From: Apiosordaria backusii
Taxonomy: Eukaryota; Ascomycota; Sordariomycetes; Sordariales; Lasiosphaeriaceae
Direction: 5' to 3'
Assembly: GCA_030549205.1 (NCBI GenBank)
Contig: JAUKTV010000005.1
Location: 806,001 to 870,000 of the forward strand
DNA: 64,000 bases
The translations under genes and the position numbers were made by a program. This document shows, piece after piece, positions 32,474 to 44,717 of the stretch. The notes beneath the pieces were generated by a model. That model searched no databases, was not told where the DNA came from, and saw nothing but the letters and a program-made list of their open reading frames with translations. Within the stretch, counting starts at the first letter, position 1; every line of letters starts with the position of its first letter.

Positions 32474-34340
32474 TTAAATAGAAAGCTGAGCAGTAGAAGC
32501 CTTATCCAGCGACTCCTTGTAGTTGGCCAACTTGGCGGTGACCTCGCCGTTGCAGTAGTCCTCGACAATCTTGGGGCAGTTGCCGATGAACAGCTGGGGG
32601 TCGACCAGGCTGTCGATATCGCCCCAGACGGGGCGGAAGAACTCGGTCTTCTTGATGCGCTCGAGCAGGTCGTTGCGGCCGCCCTGCTGCTTGACGACGT
32701 CGCTGGCCTGGTGAGAGAGGACACGGACTTCCTCGTGGGCCTCCTGTCTGGAGACGCCATGGGTAGCGAGCTTCATGAGGATGGACTCGGTGGCCATGAA
32801 GGGAAGCTCCTGGTCAATGCGGGAGCGGATGACGCTGGGGTAGAGGACAATGCCGTTGGTGACGTTGTCGAGGGCGAGGAGGATGGAGTCAGCAAGGAGG
32901 AACTGTAAAGGTCAGCAATGGTGGCCAAAAGATGGAACAAACAAGAACATACCATCTCAGGAATGTCCATGCGGCGGATAGCACTGTCATCAAGTGTTCT
33001 CTCGAACCACTGTGTCTCAAAAGTGGCAGTAAAGTCAGCAGGGAGACGGGCCAGCTTGCGGCCAAGAGCAGTGATACGCTCCGATCTCATGGGGTTTCTC
33101 TTGTAAGCCATGGCCGAGCTGCCAATCTGGCTCTTCTCAAAAGGCTCCTCCATCTCCTTCAGGTTGGCCAAGTGCCGGATGTCAGAGCAGATGCGCTGAG
33201 CAGTGGCGCCAAGAGCGCAGACGGCATTGGCGACTCTGAGATCGACCTTGCGGGTGTAGGTCTGGGTAGAAATGGGGTAGGCAGAGGGGAAGCCGGCCTT
33301 CTTGCAGAGAATGTCGTTCAGCTTGACAATCTTGTCGGCGTCACCCTCAAAAAGCTCCAAGAACGTAGCCTGGGAACCGGTGGTGCCCTGGGCGCCGCGG
33401 AACTGCAGCCTGTCACGGACGGTCTCAATGTCCTCGAGGTCCATCATCAGCTCTTGGATCCATTGAGCAGCGCGCTTGCCAACAGTGATGAGCTGGGCCT
33501 GTTTCACGATATCAGTTACAGTTTCCCTTGTTTCTTGAAGAAGGGACACTGACAGGCTGGTAATGCGTGAAACCCAGAGTAGGAAGGTCCTTGTACTTGA
33601 GGGCAAACGTCTGCAAGTTCTGGATAACCTTGGCCAGCTTGGGGAGGATGAGGTCCAAAGCCTTCTTCTGGAAGATGAGGTCGGCATTGTCGGTCACTTT
33701 GAGCTGCTAGTTAGCCCTTTTTTCTTGTTACCACCCCTTTCCCAGCCATTCCACTCCTCACCCCCATATTCCTTGCTCTTTCATCCATCCCATTTCCCCC
33801 CCTCTCTTCATATCCATCCATTCCAGACCAAATCAAGAAGAACAAAACTCACCATAACAACTCGTAGCCCCCAAGTGAATATGCCCAGCAGCCTTTGGCG
33901 CATCCTATTATTTCCCCCTTATTAACAACCCCCCTTATCCCATATCCCCCCCTTCATGATTCACTCACCTCACCATAAGCATGCACATGCGCCATAACAT
34001 CATGCCGAAACTTGGCCTCGTACTCCCTCGCCTTGTCAAACGCCTGATCGGAAACCCTCACATTCTCCCTCATCTCCTGGATCGCGTCCTCCGGGATCGG
34101 CAGGCCCAGCTCCCTCTCGGCCTCGGCCAGCCAGACCCAGAGCTGGCGCCAGGTCGACGCGCGCTCGCGGGCCGAGAAGATGGTCATCATCTCCTGGGAG
34201 GCGTAGCGGGTGCTGAGGGGGGTCTATTTCATTTGATGAATTTTTTGTGTCAGCAAATTCATCATCTATCGTTGTGACATTGGAGGGGTGTGGGGGGGGA
34301 GAGGGTGAAGACATACGACATATTTATCGTAGCTGGACAT
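32474..34340 (-). CDS. ADE13: Adenylosuccinate lyase (482 aa)
   Basis: Exons in transcript order: 34340-34317, 34223-33969, 33904-33853, 33696-33554, 33498-32953 and 32902-32474. Introns are 93, 64, 156, 55 and 50 nt; the total is 1449 nt. The first exon is only 24 bases (MSSYDKYV). Diagnostic blocks are TPLSTRYAS, HLGATSCYVTDNADL, FTHYQPAQLITVGKR and the fumarase/ASL superfamily signature GSSAMAYKRNPMRSE with the mobile catalytic-loop serine. It cleaves SAICAR and adenylosuccinate, releasing fumarate, in purine and AMP synthesis. The 482-residue length equals that of the yeast enzyme. Confidence 0.95.
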
Positions 34341-35002
34341 TTTGGCGGTTTGTTTCTCTCACAATTCCTTAAAATGGGTGAGAAATAAGGGGTGAAATGA
34401 ATGAGACTTAAAATATGTTCAAGCTCACTCAACTCAGATCACTCAGAGCAAAAAAGGAGGGGCACTTCAACTTTTTTCTTGAGCTGCGGTAAATCGCGGG
34501 GGAGGGGCACAACACCGGCAGCGGCTTGAGGGAGCTTGAGCAAGTGGGGCACGCACATGAAAAAGAGTGACTTGCAATCAAGATATCCCCCCGCCTTGGT
34601 CTGACGCCTGTGACAGTTCCTGTGGAGGTGGACATGTCGAATGAATTATTTCTCTTGAACCGAAGATTTAATGTTACTCAGATCAGCATCATACCACATT
34701 ATGGCGGGCACCTGTTAGCCAATTAATCCCTTTACTAGACGATTGAGCGTCTGCTTATCTGCTGATTCGTCCTTGATTATTTTTCTTATTTCTTTGAGCG
34801 TCATCTGACTCTATCCTCTACCCATTTACATACACATACAACCCAGACATAACCGAGCCCCCTTCCGCAAAATCCCGCTCTCTGATTCACAACAAATTCA
34901 CAAACACCACCCTCCCCACTATCGTCACACTCGGCTGCTATCATATCAATACACAAATCACCCCCTGTTTCTCTGTCTCTTATAAGACCTTCACATCTTT
35001 CA
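34341..35002. other. Intergenic region ADE13 promoter / regulator 3' end
   Basis: 0.66 kb between two minus-strand genes: ADE13 promoter (34341 side) and 3' UTR of the zinc-cluster gene (35002 side). No gene is seen. Confidence 0.45.
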
Positions 35003-37981
35003 TCAACTCCAAATCCCATCCATCTCAAACCCAAAATCCCCTCCCCAGTTCCCCATGTTCCAGTCATAATCCATCACCCCATCCCAGCTATCCGTCCCCA
35101 AATCCTGAATCACATCTGCCACCAGCGTGTTCGTCGCATCCGCCAGCGTCATCGGTGACTTTTCGTACAGCTCAGCCAGTTGCGCAGTAGTCTGTCCGTC
35201 TTGGATATCTCGGTCCTGTTTTTTTTTTTTTTTTGTCGGTCAGCACACCACCTTTTTTACCAAGAGTCTCAAGAATAAAACTTACAAAAGCATTCTTCAA
35301 CTCTCTAATCTTCCTCGCCAACTGCGCAAACGGATCCTCCCTCTCCCTCTCCTGCCCCTGCTGCGACCCCCCCATCCCACTGCCCATCCCCAACCCCTGA
35401 GGCGTCCTATAAACATCACTCGGACTGTTGTAATTACTCGCCCCTTGCGTCGTCCCCGTCATAGTCCTACTCCTCTTTTTCCTCCTTCCCGCGGTATGTT
35501 CCATATCCTTGATATGTCTCTCCAAAAACCCATCAAACTCCCTCCTGACCACCCTCACGTCCCACCCTGGCAGGGTTAACGTCATGAGTTTGAGCATTCT
35601 GACGAAAACATAAGTGAGATCAAACGAGGACATGGAGATGAACCGGGGGTAGTCAGATTGATCAGACGAGATTCGGGCGTGCATGTATTCTTTGACCAGG
35701 CGGACGCATTTCCACAGGGTATCAAGACGGTCTTGAGGCGGAATAATAGACGAGGAGCGGTTGCTGCCTGGGATCGAACCTGGCGTACCACTTCCAAAAC
35801 CGCCGTTGGAGGGAGACGTTTTGAAGCTGGGGTCCTCATCCTCTGGCAGAGATGATGATGCTATCGATGAACCACTGAGATTGTTGCTGGTTTTGAGGAA
35901 ACCCTCGTAGATGAGGAGCTCGGCTACTATGAAGTGGCCCTTCATTGACGCTTTTTGGGGACAATGATCAGCTGATGTTGATAGAAGTACAACAAGAGGG
36001 AACTCACAGTTCTCCATGATATGCTTCGGCACCTTTTTCTTTTCTCCCTGTAGAAAGTTGCGAAGGTTCTCTACCACCTGATGCCACGGTCTGCGATCCT
36101 CTATTGGCTTCTTATACCAATTGGCCAGGCTCATCGAGATGTGCTGCGACACTCGCTGGACTCTGACCAGGTGGACCACGAGCTCGTCAGTAGGTGAGTT
36201 TCTTTCGGTAATCAGTACCTTGCAGCACTTCATCAAGTAGGGAGATGGCATGAGTTGATCTGGGCAGTGGCTTGTTGTAAAGGCCCTTTTGGTTCATCTA
36301 TGTCAGCAACAAGAAAAGAGGCAAGTAGGGGGGTGGCTGTGAAGACTCACACAGTCACCAAATAATAGGTTCCCGCAAAAGCCCTCATCCTCTCCAGTGT
36401 CTCCTCTGACCTTCCTTGACCTCCCAGCCTCTGCTCCTGAGCATCCAATTGCTCAAACTTCAGGCTCGCCGTAAAACTTCTTATCAAGAACAACAGGTTC
36501 GTCGTCTTGGCCGTCACCAAGTTGTAATGATACCACGCAAGCAACACCTGCGCCCCCTGAAGCAAGTCTAGCCCAACTCCCACCGACGACTGGCCTGCTT
36601 TTTGCCCACTTTGCTGAAAGGCAGCCACGCTGATATCCCGCAACAGCTGATCCCCCAGCGCCATCTGTCTTCTCCCATCATGATGACACGCCTCGACCAT
36701 AATCCCCTTCCAGAAAAAGGGGCGTTGTTCCCTCATTTGAAGAGCACTCAAATTAGGCGGGACAAGAGCGAAGGGAAAGAGATGTTGCATGTGGGAGCGG
36801 TATTCCTGAAAGAGTTCCTCAGCTTCCTGGCCTTCGGGCCAGATCGATTCTGAAGCGTTGGAGGATGTCATCGGGGAGGGGTGGGAAGGCGGGGAGGCAG
36901 AGGTCATTATTGCGTCTGGGATGGCGGAGCCTGTTGCTGATACTGACAGACCCCCCATGGTTTGGTGGTGGTGAGAGTGATGCTGGTGTTGGTGGTGACC
37001 ATACTGGGGAGTTTGATGGCTGCTAAGAATAGGGGAGAACTTGAGATCACCCGGGGGCAATAGGGATTCGAATGGTTCGCCGTTCCATGGTGCTTGGGTG
37101 AAATGGTGGTTTGTGACGGAGATCTTAGGGCCATTGCTGGTGTTGTGATGATAGTCTGGTGAGATGGCTGGGAGAGGATGTTGACCATCGAGTTCAGAGC
37201 CTCCCAGAGAGGAGTGATGATGGCTGTCGAGGGCCCCTTCACCAGTGCTGGCGCTGGCGCTGCCTGGTGTCTCTGATTTCCCTGACCCTCCTGCCGCGCC
37301 CGCACGGCCGCCACCGGCCGCGATCTGCTCTGTGAGAGCCTCCAGGCGCCGTTCAAGCTCGGCCACGCGAGTTAGCTTGCGGTCCTTTCGCCTTCGACGA
37401 GGCGGGGCCGGGATTTGTTTGGTGCATTTCTTCTTGAGACGTTCGCAACTGTATGGCGGTAAAGACGTGGTGAGTCAGTTGACGTACAACATGTGAGATT
37501 AATATCTGCGATGCTTAAGATCGGCATTGAAAATGATGATGAGCATGAAGCGATGATGCTTAAGGTGATGACAGCAGCAACGCAACAGACAAACTGATCC
37601 TCATCCATCACACTCAACCACCCGATTTTTCTTCCCGTACCCGTGTCCGGTCTGGACTTGGAGTATCATATGGCAAAGAGCGGCGGTGAGAAGACATGAG
37701 AGGTGTCAGAGAAGTGTCTGAGAAGGACAGACGGCTGTGGAACTGGAACAATGCCCGACAGTCCGTGAGCTACCCGTCCATGTGATGGAAAACATGAGAG
37801 ACAAAAGAAGCAAGAAAATATAAATTAAATCGGATCGACAAACATACCGTTCACACTTCCCCAGCGGTCCAGAACCAGGCTCACACTTGCATTTGGCAAG
37901 CGCACAGGTTCCACATGCCCTTGGGCCCTTGGTGGGCTTCTTGGAAGAGCCATCACCACCGCTGTCCTCTACAGACTCCAT
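35003..37981 (-). CDS. Zn(II)2Cys6 transcription factor (795 aa)
   Basis: Exons in transcript order: 37981-37848, 37448-36351, 36285-36008, 35950-35286 and 35215-35003; introns 399, 65, 57 and 70 nt; total 2388 nt. The Gal4-type cluster is Cys23-x2-Cys26-x6-Cys33-x9-Cys43-x2-Cys46-x6-Cys53, followed by a basic linker (PPRRRRKDRKL) and a leucine-rich coiled coil (VAELERRLEALTEQI). The first intron splits the Arg45 codon inside the cluster. The middle is Ser/His/Pro-rich; the fungal regulator middle homology region follows, with TDELVVHLVRVQRVSQHIS. The acidic tail (GTDSWDGVMDYDW) could activate transcription. The junction at 36286/36350 was chosen because it keeps YYLVTV in frame with AFTTSH and matches the family; a nearer acceptor would create a stop. 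Target genes are unknown. Confidence 0.85.
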
Positions 37982-40900
37982 AATGACCTGGCACGGGTTC
38001 GGATACCGGCACCCTTTCCCGTTCTCTTGTTCCTTAAGATGGGGGCGGTTATGTCTCTCTTTCTCTCTGTTTGCCGTCTATCTGCTCCCTTAATGTCGTG
38101 CTGCCAGAGGGAGCAGATCAAGACGCAGACACAGCAGGGCCACCACGGCCGCTTGCTGCCGTTTCGCAGGAACGGTCGCAGATTTGCCCGCGCAGAACTG
38201 TTCCGCGATCTGCAAGTTGCGTTACCGTGTTCTGCTGCTTGTTTTCCTGTGAATGCCCCGGGGCCGGAAGCAAGATCGGGAGGAGATCAAGGAGTACGAA
38301 AAGCGGGAACGGAGCCCAGGCCTCGACACGGAGACGGAAACACGGGGTCGGTGTGTGCGAAAGCCTCTCCCAGCGTCGCGTAGAACGTGTATGTGTTTGG
38401 TGGCCCGTGATATGCGAGGTGTTTTCGATGAGAATCCGGGGATTAGGTTTGATTGTTATGCAGAATACAATTGGGAACGGATTTGGAGGGGCGTGTGTGA
38501 ACTTCTGGTGTCTTAAAACCGTTGACGATGAAAAAAGCAAGAAGCAGTTCCCGTTCCCCGCGGCTGATAAAATAACGTGGTGGTGATAAAGAAGGAAGGT
38601 GCGCCTCCCATTCCCCCAGAAAATAAAAAACGCCAACCGCCAAAAAAAGAAGTGACAAAGGGTGTGCTGTGTCGGTGAAACCCCGCTTGATGGTGGTGGT
38701 ATGGCATCGAATGTGGTGATAATCGGACGATTGAGAAAGAGTGCCAGTGATTAAGCAACAAAAGGACGACGAAGAGGGAGCAACGGGAAGGACGAAGGTG
38801 ACCTTGGGACGCGGACGTAAGACTGGAACATATGCAATGCTGGTTCGTGGGACGCGAGAAGAAGCATCCTTCCTATAAGATCAGGCTGTACATCTCGCCC
38901 GGTTCTCGCACTTTGCTTCCTCTTCGTGCAAAGAAGCTGGCTCTTCTTTCACTACCACAGCTCAATAAGAACCAACCGCCTTGCTGTCGTCATCCTTCCT
39001 TTCGGGGCACCCTTTTCGAGGCAGCCAAGACATCTCTCCCGAGAAACCCAAACGCCCGCTACCCACCCACTCGTTCACTTATCACACTTATCAGATGGCT
39101 CGTTTCTCATCTAGAGTTGTACAAACACCCCCACAAACGAAGAAGGAAGCCTGGAATGTCACTGCCCTCCTCATGTCTCGCCCTGTCCATCCTTCACGAG
39201 CGTGAATCAAAAGGACTCACCGATGCCTTCTTCTCATCCTCCCCAAAAGAAGGTGCGCTCGGCAAAGGATCACGTTTGTCAAATTTCTTCCAGAATAAAG
39301 ATGAGAAGCCCTCAATGTTTCATTCCCTCGAAGATCTGGGTAGGAGTCGGGAAATTCCGTCGGTGTGAGAAGTCATCTAAATCCCTCCGACTCCGTTCGT
39401 ACATGTTCCGCCCTGCTCTCTCGCCGTTGGTTGGTTGATAACCAAGCGGCTGAGCGGGTCAGCGGGCGAGATCCAAAGCACCACTCACAAACAAAGGCGT
39501 GGTCCTTCCCAGGCACTTCACTGGTTGGCGAATATTCGAGGCCTGCGTTTCTTCAGAGCAGATGAGCTAAAGAGCGGCAGGCGGCAGTGGCTTGATCTTA
39601 GCTGCCTGCAGTCATCAACAACTCAAAGATCCCGTTAGGCCTTCCGCTCGGAGCTTGGCATTGGCCTATTCTGTATCTCACTCAGCATTTCTCTCTCTTT
39701 TCTGCAGCTGCTTCTCTGTGTAAGTTGATAAGGCCAACACACAGAGAACGGGTCGGCTTCCGCTTCGCCCAATTCGTCAACGATCTACGGGGCACAGCTA
39801 AAAACACCTTGCAGCTTGCAGGTTTGCTTGCCTTGTCCTACCACACAACATCGCCAAACTTGGTTCTGTGATCCTCACACTCACTGCAGATACAACAAAT
39901 CGAGACGGCTCAAGAGGTCACCGCCAAGCTAGATATCTATACACCTTCCAAACACTCAGAACACTACCAGGCACCGCCAGTTTCATTGCTTTGTGATGGA
40001 CTCTCAATATCTTTCTAGGCGTATATAATGTTTCAGTATGTGCCCATACTCCGGTTCGCACCAAAGTTCCTCTCGGATCCAGTAAATAACAGCTCACTAT
40101 TAGGTAGTATCTCTGTGTCTATCCATGTGGACCCCTCCCGTCTGACACACAAACTCGGGCCACGCGAGGGCGATCTCGGCGGGTATCTAGGTATCGAGAT
40201 AATGCACCGTTCCTCATCCTTCTCTCTATTCCATGGGCGACCAGAATCCCACTTTACACTTACCCTCTATCTGCCTGAAGAGGGTTGTTAAAGCGTGACT
40301 TTCGAGCCTGGACTGACTCGCCTTTTCACACAACAACACTAACTTAAACCACACCAGAGGGGCAGCAACCTACCTAGGTAAGATAGCCATGATTGACCCT
40401 CCCAGATGCCTCCACAAAGAGTACCTAGGGTAACCTTTGCAGAAGACCCTCTAGTACTCATGAAAAAAGATAAAGTGGTCGTCGGAGAGCTGTTTTAGCA
40501 GCTGCCGAGAACTGTGATCGTCCTCCCTTCTGATCATATCATCATCATGGAAGTACTGGCAAGAACAGCAACGACATGGCCACACCGAAGAAAAAGAAAG
40601 TAAACGGTGGACGTTTAGCACCACCGAAATCTCCTCACTGGCGTGTTTTCAAAGAGCAGGAGAGATGAGGCCATCAACCACCCCCAATGTCTCCCACTAA
40701 CAAATCACCCCCAAACTGCAGTTGTACTCGGCGAAAAGGTCAATCCTCTTACCCTTCCACAAGCCCATTACATAGTCCTGACAGCAGTATAAAAACCCCG
40801 GAAGCACCGGATGTACCCATCAGGGTCATCCCCCATCTACATACTGCACCGTACTGCCAGTAGGAAGAGGCGAGGCTGAACCTACCTTCCCGCCCCTGTC

Positions 40901-41582
40901 CTCCATCTGCTCTATATTGCTTACCACACCTTTGCTGCACAGTCGATCACTCCTCCCCTACCCTACGCATATTCACAGAGTCCCAAACAACAAGTTCCTT
41001 TGCCCTGTCCATATCCCACGTGGGTCGCATATACATACACACACATACACTCACCATCACAATCATCGCAAAGGGAACCGAAAAGAGTTATGTATAACAG
41101 CCAACTTGTATCAGCCAGCCAAAAAAAATGAAAGAATATTTTCGTTCTTTCATGTTATATTTGTTCAGTTCAGTTGTTTAAAAACCGTTCCAACCTTCCC
41201 TTCTCTTATACAAATATATATAGCAGGATGGATGGCATGGTAAGCTCGCCTCAATCCCACCCCCAGAAGGTCAATCCCACCTTCAAAAGGGAGACAAAAA
41301 TGGCGAGCGACGAAGCAAAAAGACGCAATATTCAATGCAGATAGGACGAGAGCCCCCCCGCATATAAAGCCAAGACGACAGCAACAACCACCACACGTTG
41401 CTCTTTCTCGCTCAAAAAGAACGTGTTTTATACGTGGTTTCCGGTCCGGTGAGCTCCCTCCCGCAACGGTGGTGTTTTGAAAAAAGAAGAGAAGTTTTGT
41501 TTCTGCGTATCATACGATCGTATGTATACAACAAGAGAGAGTCACATCGACAACGACACTTGCTTAAACCTTCTCCAAGATT
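37982..41582. other. 3.6 kb region without a recognisable gene
   Basis: Lies between the start of the zinc-cluster gene and the stop of HEM1. Open frames up to 178 codons (38832-39368) lack family features, have Pro/Arg/Ser-biased frame-shadow composition and overlap others. The left part is probably the promoter and leader of the regulator gene; A/T-rich CA-repeat sequence near 41030-41060 and 41200-41230 is likely HEM1 3' UTR. A non-coding RNA cannot be excluded. Confidence 0.45.
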
Positions 41583-43547
41583 TTAAGCAGCAGCGCTAGC
41601 CGTCTGCAACCCCTCCATCTCCTTTTCCAACAGCCGCTCGGTAAGCCCCCGTCCAGCTCCCGCTGCCGTCGCCTCCTGCTCGATCGTCCTCGCCACCTCC
41701 GCAATACCAAGCTGCTCGTCCGTCCACAGCGGCTCCTCGGGCGCCGCGTTGGGCTCGCCAACGCCAATGAACCCGCCTTCGGCAGCCCAATCGCTCGTCC
41801 GCTTGATGCCGAGCTCCTCCCAGATGGTCTGGATGGCGCCGACAAGGTGATCGCGGTACTCCTTGGTGTGGCCAGGCGTAGGGGTGATGCGCAACCGCTC
41901 CTGTCCAACAGGGACAGTAGGGTAGTTGATGCTCTGCACGTAAATCTGGTGGTCCTGTAGGAGCTTGTCACTCGCCTGCTTGGCCAACTCGGCGTTGCCG
42001 ACAAGAATGGGAATGATGTGACTGGGGTTGGGAATCACAGGAATGTCCCTCTCGCCGAGGGCCTCCTTGACAGCCCGGGTGTGTAATTGTTGCAAACGGC
42101 GGTCGCCATTGTAGTTCATCTGATACTCGATAGCCGCCCGAGCTCCCGCCATAACAGCAGGTGGCAAAGAGGTGGTAAAGATGAACCCAGGCGCAAGAGA
42201 GCGCACTGTGTCGACGAGCTTGGCGCTGCCGGCGATGTACCCGCCAACGCAGCCGTACGCCTTGCCCAGAGTAGCAGTGATGATATCAATACGCTCCATA
42301 ATGGTGCCACGAGGCTTGCCCTGCGCGTGCGCCTCAAAGTCGAGGTGCTCCGCAACACCGGCGCCGTGTGGCCCGTACATACCCACCGCATGTACCTCAT
42401 CGAGGAAGGTGATAGCGCCGTACTTCTCAGCGAGGTCGCAAATCTCCTCAATGGGGCCAATGGATCCGCACATGCTGTAGACGGACTCAAAGGCGATGAT
42501 CTTGGGGACATGCAGCGGCAGCGCCGCAAGCTTCTCCTCCAGATCCTTTACATCGTTGTGCTTGAAGATGACCTTCTTGGTGCCCGAGTGACGGATACCT
42601 TGGATCATCGAGGCGTGGTTCAGACTGTCTGACAGAATGACGCAGTCTGGCATCTTGCTTCCCAGAGTCGCCAGCGTGGCATCATTGGCCACGTAGCACG
42701 AGCTGAAGACCAGCGCCGCTTCCTGAGCATGCAACTTGGCGATCGTTGCCTCCAATTCCACCGCATGCCTGTTGTGCCCCGAAATGTTTCTCGTGCCACC
42801 GGCACCAGCTCCGTACTCGTCCAGTGTCTCGTGCATCGCATTCAAAACGTGAGGGTTGCGGCCCATGCCCAGGTAGTCATTGGCGCACCAAACAGTCACC
42901 TTTTCCTCCTTGGTCGACATGTGGGCGCGGGGGAACTCCTTCGCCAGCCGGTTGATGTTGTTGAAGTACCGATACGACTTGTCTTTGTGTTTCTTTTCGA
43001 GTTCTGTATTGTAGAAAGCCTCATAATCGAACTTGTTGCCATTGTGCGTCACCGGAGCGGCGGTACGGGCAGCGGTCAAGGGGTTGGCGGCGGCTTGCGT
43101 CTTGGTTGGGATTCTGGGAGGAAGCGGGACTAGAATGTCATCAATTGTTCGTCAGCGCCAGCTCTTTGCCTCTATTAATCATGCGACGGTGTAGATCAAT
43201 CCCTTACCTTTCTCGCGGCCATTGAAGATGGCGCCCTCGACAGCCTGCGCCTCCTGAGCACCGCTCGTGTGGAGCTTCGCCTTGCTAGTCTTTCCGTGGG
43301 CAGAGACAGTCGACATGGCACGGCCAGCGACGCCGGGAATACCGGCATGTCCAATGCGGGCCGACTGAACAGCCATAGCCTTGCCCATGACGGGGCAGCG
43401 ACGGGCGAGAGTCTGCAGCTTGGAAATGGTGCCGCCGCACGGCGAAGCGGCGGGGCGGGCAGCCGTTGTCATGGCGCGGAGGCCGGCGGCGGTGGCCTTC
43501 TTCATGAAGGGGCACATGGCCTTGGACTGGCGCAGAACGGAATCCAT
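41583..43547 (-). CDS. HEM1: 5-aminolevulinate synthase, mitochondrial (628 aa)
   Basis: Exons 43547-43208 and 43129-41583 (78-nt intron), total 1887 nt. The PLP-dependent alpha-oxoamine synthase domain is complete: TVWCANDYLGMGRNP, GAGAGGTRNISG, FLDEVHAVGMYGP and the Schiff-base Lys403 in ATLGKAYGCVGG. The enzyme joins glycine and succinyl-CoA in the matrix, the first step of heme synthesis. The N-terminal 110 residues form a targeting region rich in Ala, Arg and Lys and carry two heme-regulatory Cys-Pro motifs, MCPF (Cys12) and RCPV (Cys51). In animal enzymes such motifs let heme block import. Here that control is inferred by analogy. Confidence 0.95.
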
Positions 43548-44717
43548 TGTCGTCGCTAGGGCGTCGCTTGATCCGATCTCGTTCTTGCGCGCGAAATTGA
43601 GGGTTTCTGTTCTTCTGCTGCTACTTCAGAGAGCGCAGAGCGGCTTGTGACGACGGTGTGTGTCGATGTCGAACTTTTTTTTGGAGGGGCAAAAAGTAAG
43701 ACAAAAAGAGAGGCTGTGAACAGCCGAGGATGTATCTTGCGCGTAAGCAGGAGTCAACGAGACAACTTCCGGCACAAAACCCGCAGCGAAACAGGCGACA
43801 ATCTGTGGTTCGGAAAAGGGGTGGAAGAAGGAGGGAAAAAAAGAGAAGGGTCCGAGCAGTGGAGGTGAAGAAGGACCTGGACTCAATTCAACAACTTCCG
43901 CCGCCATCTTTTCCAAAGCGGTCCACACAGGGTGGATTCAACCTCTGTTGGACTCGGTGTTTCGGTGTCTGGTCTGGTCTGCTTCAATGAGACGCTGTGT
44001 ATTTTGCCCTTGGGGACAATCCGTCACCGCTAATTGGCTGCTTCCTCCATGCTAACCCCCGCCATCGCCATGTCACCGCAACTTGGACTTCAGCGGGTCG
44101 TTCCACCGGACCCGCGGTACCGGAGACCTTCAGCCTTTCCCCCACCTTTCTTGAACCTCCGTCATTGAGCTCCGTAAGCCATTCGCACAAAAGACCAGAA
44201 GAATAATATGTAAGCAAAGGCATCACTATGCTTTCCTTAGTAAGTACCCCATGGAGTATATTTCCGGGTTATCCTTTTGTACACAGTTGCAACAAACTCC
44301 TCCCATGTTCCCATCCCCACACTCCCTGAATATGGGGCCCTTTGCCCTTCTATTTACATCCATTTCGACATATCCCCCCCAAAACCACGCCCTAACCACC
44401 GAACCCAAACCCGATGGATGTATATCTAGAGAGTATCACTAGCTATGCTGATCCCCTTAACCTTTCCCTCGCCGCCCAAATGCTTTCCCTAGAAAGTTTG
44501 CTGCAAAATGAGTCATTAGATGAATGGCCATGTGCTTCCCATATGCGATCCCCCGCACCACCCACAGCTCCTCCTAAAACGCCAATGCAAATTGCAAATC
44601 ATCATGTGTGGAAAGCAACCCAAGGGTATCATCTCGTAGAAATAGGTGTGAGGATAAAGGAAAAGAAAAGACCGAAGCTGAGATGAGAAAAATCGCTGAA
44701 TCGGGAAACTCGGTTGG
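43548..44717. promoter_or_regulatory. HEM1 promoter region and SNF2 gene 3' region
   Basis: 1.17 kb. Both neighbours are on the minus strand. A CCAAT box in HEM1 orientation lies at about 44033-44037 (ATTGG on plus), some 490 bp upstream of the start; CCAAT-binding complexes control iron and heme genes in ascomycetes, but the link here is only suggestive. No gene is seen. Confidence 0.35.

Noticed and set aside
36252..36350. Acceptor at 36301/36300 (CATAG) for the second intron of the zinc-cluster gene
   Set aside because: It has a better branch point but gives an immediate in-frame stop with the used donor; the CCAAAAG acceptor keeps frame and family sequence.
38832..39368. 178-codon plus-strand ORF in the large gap
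   Set aside because: No family motif, composition like translated non-coding sequence, and overlapping frames of similar quality nearby.
42087..42632. 181-codon plus-strand ORF
   Set aside because: Antisense shadow of HEM1.
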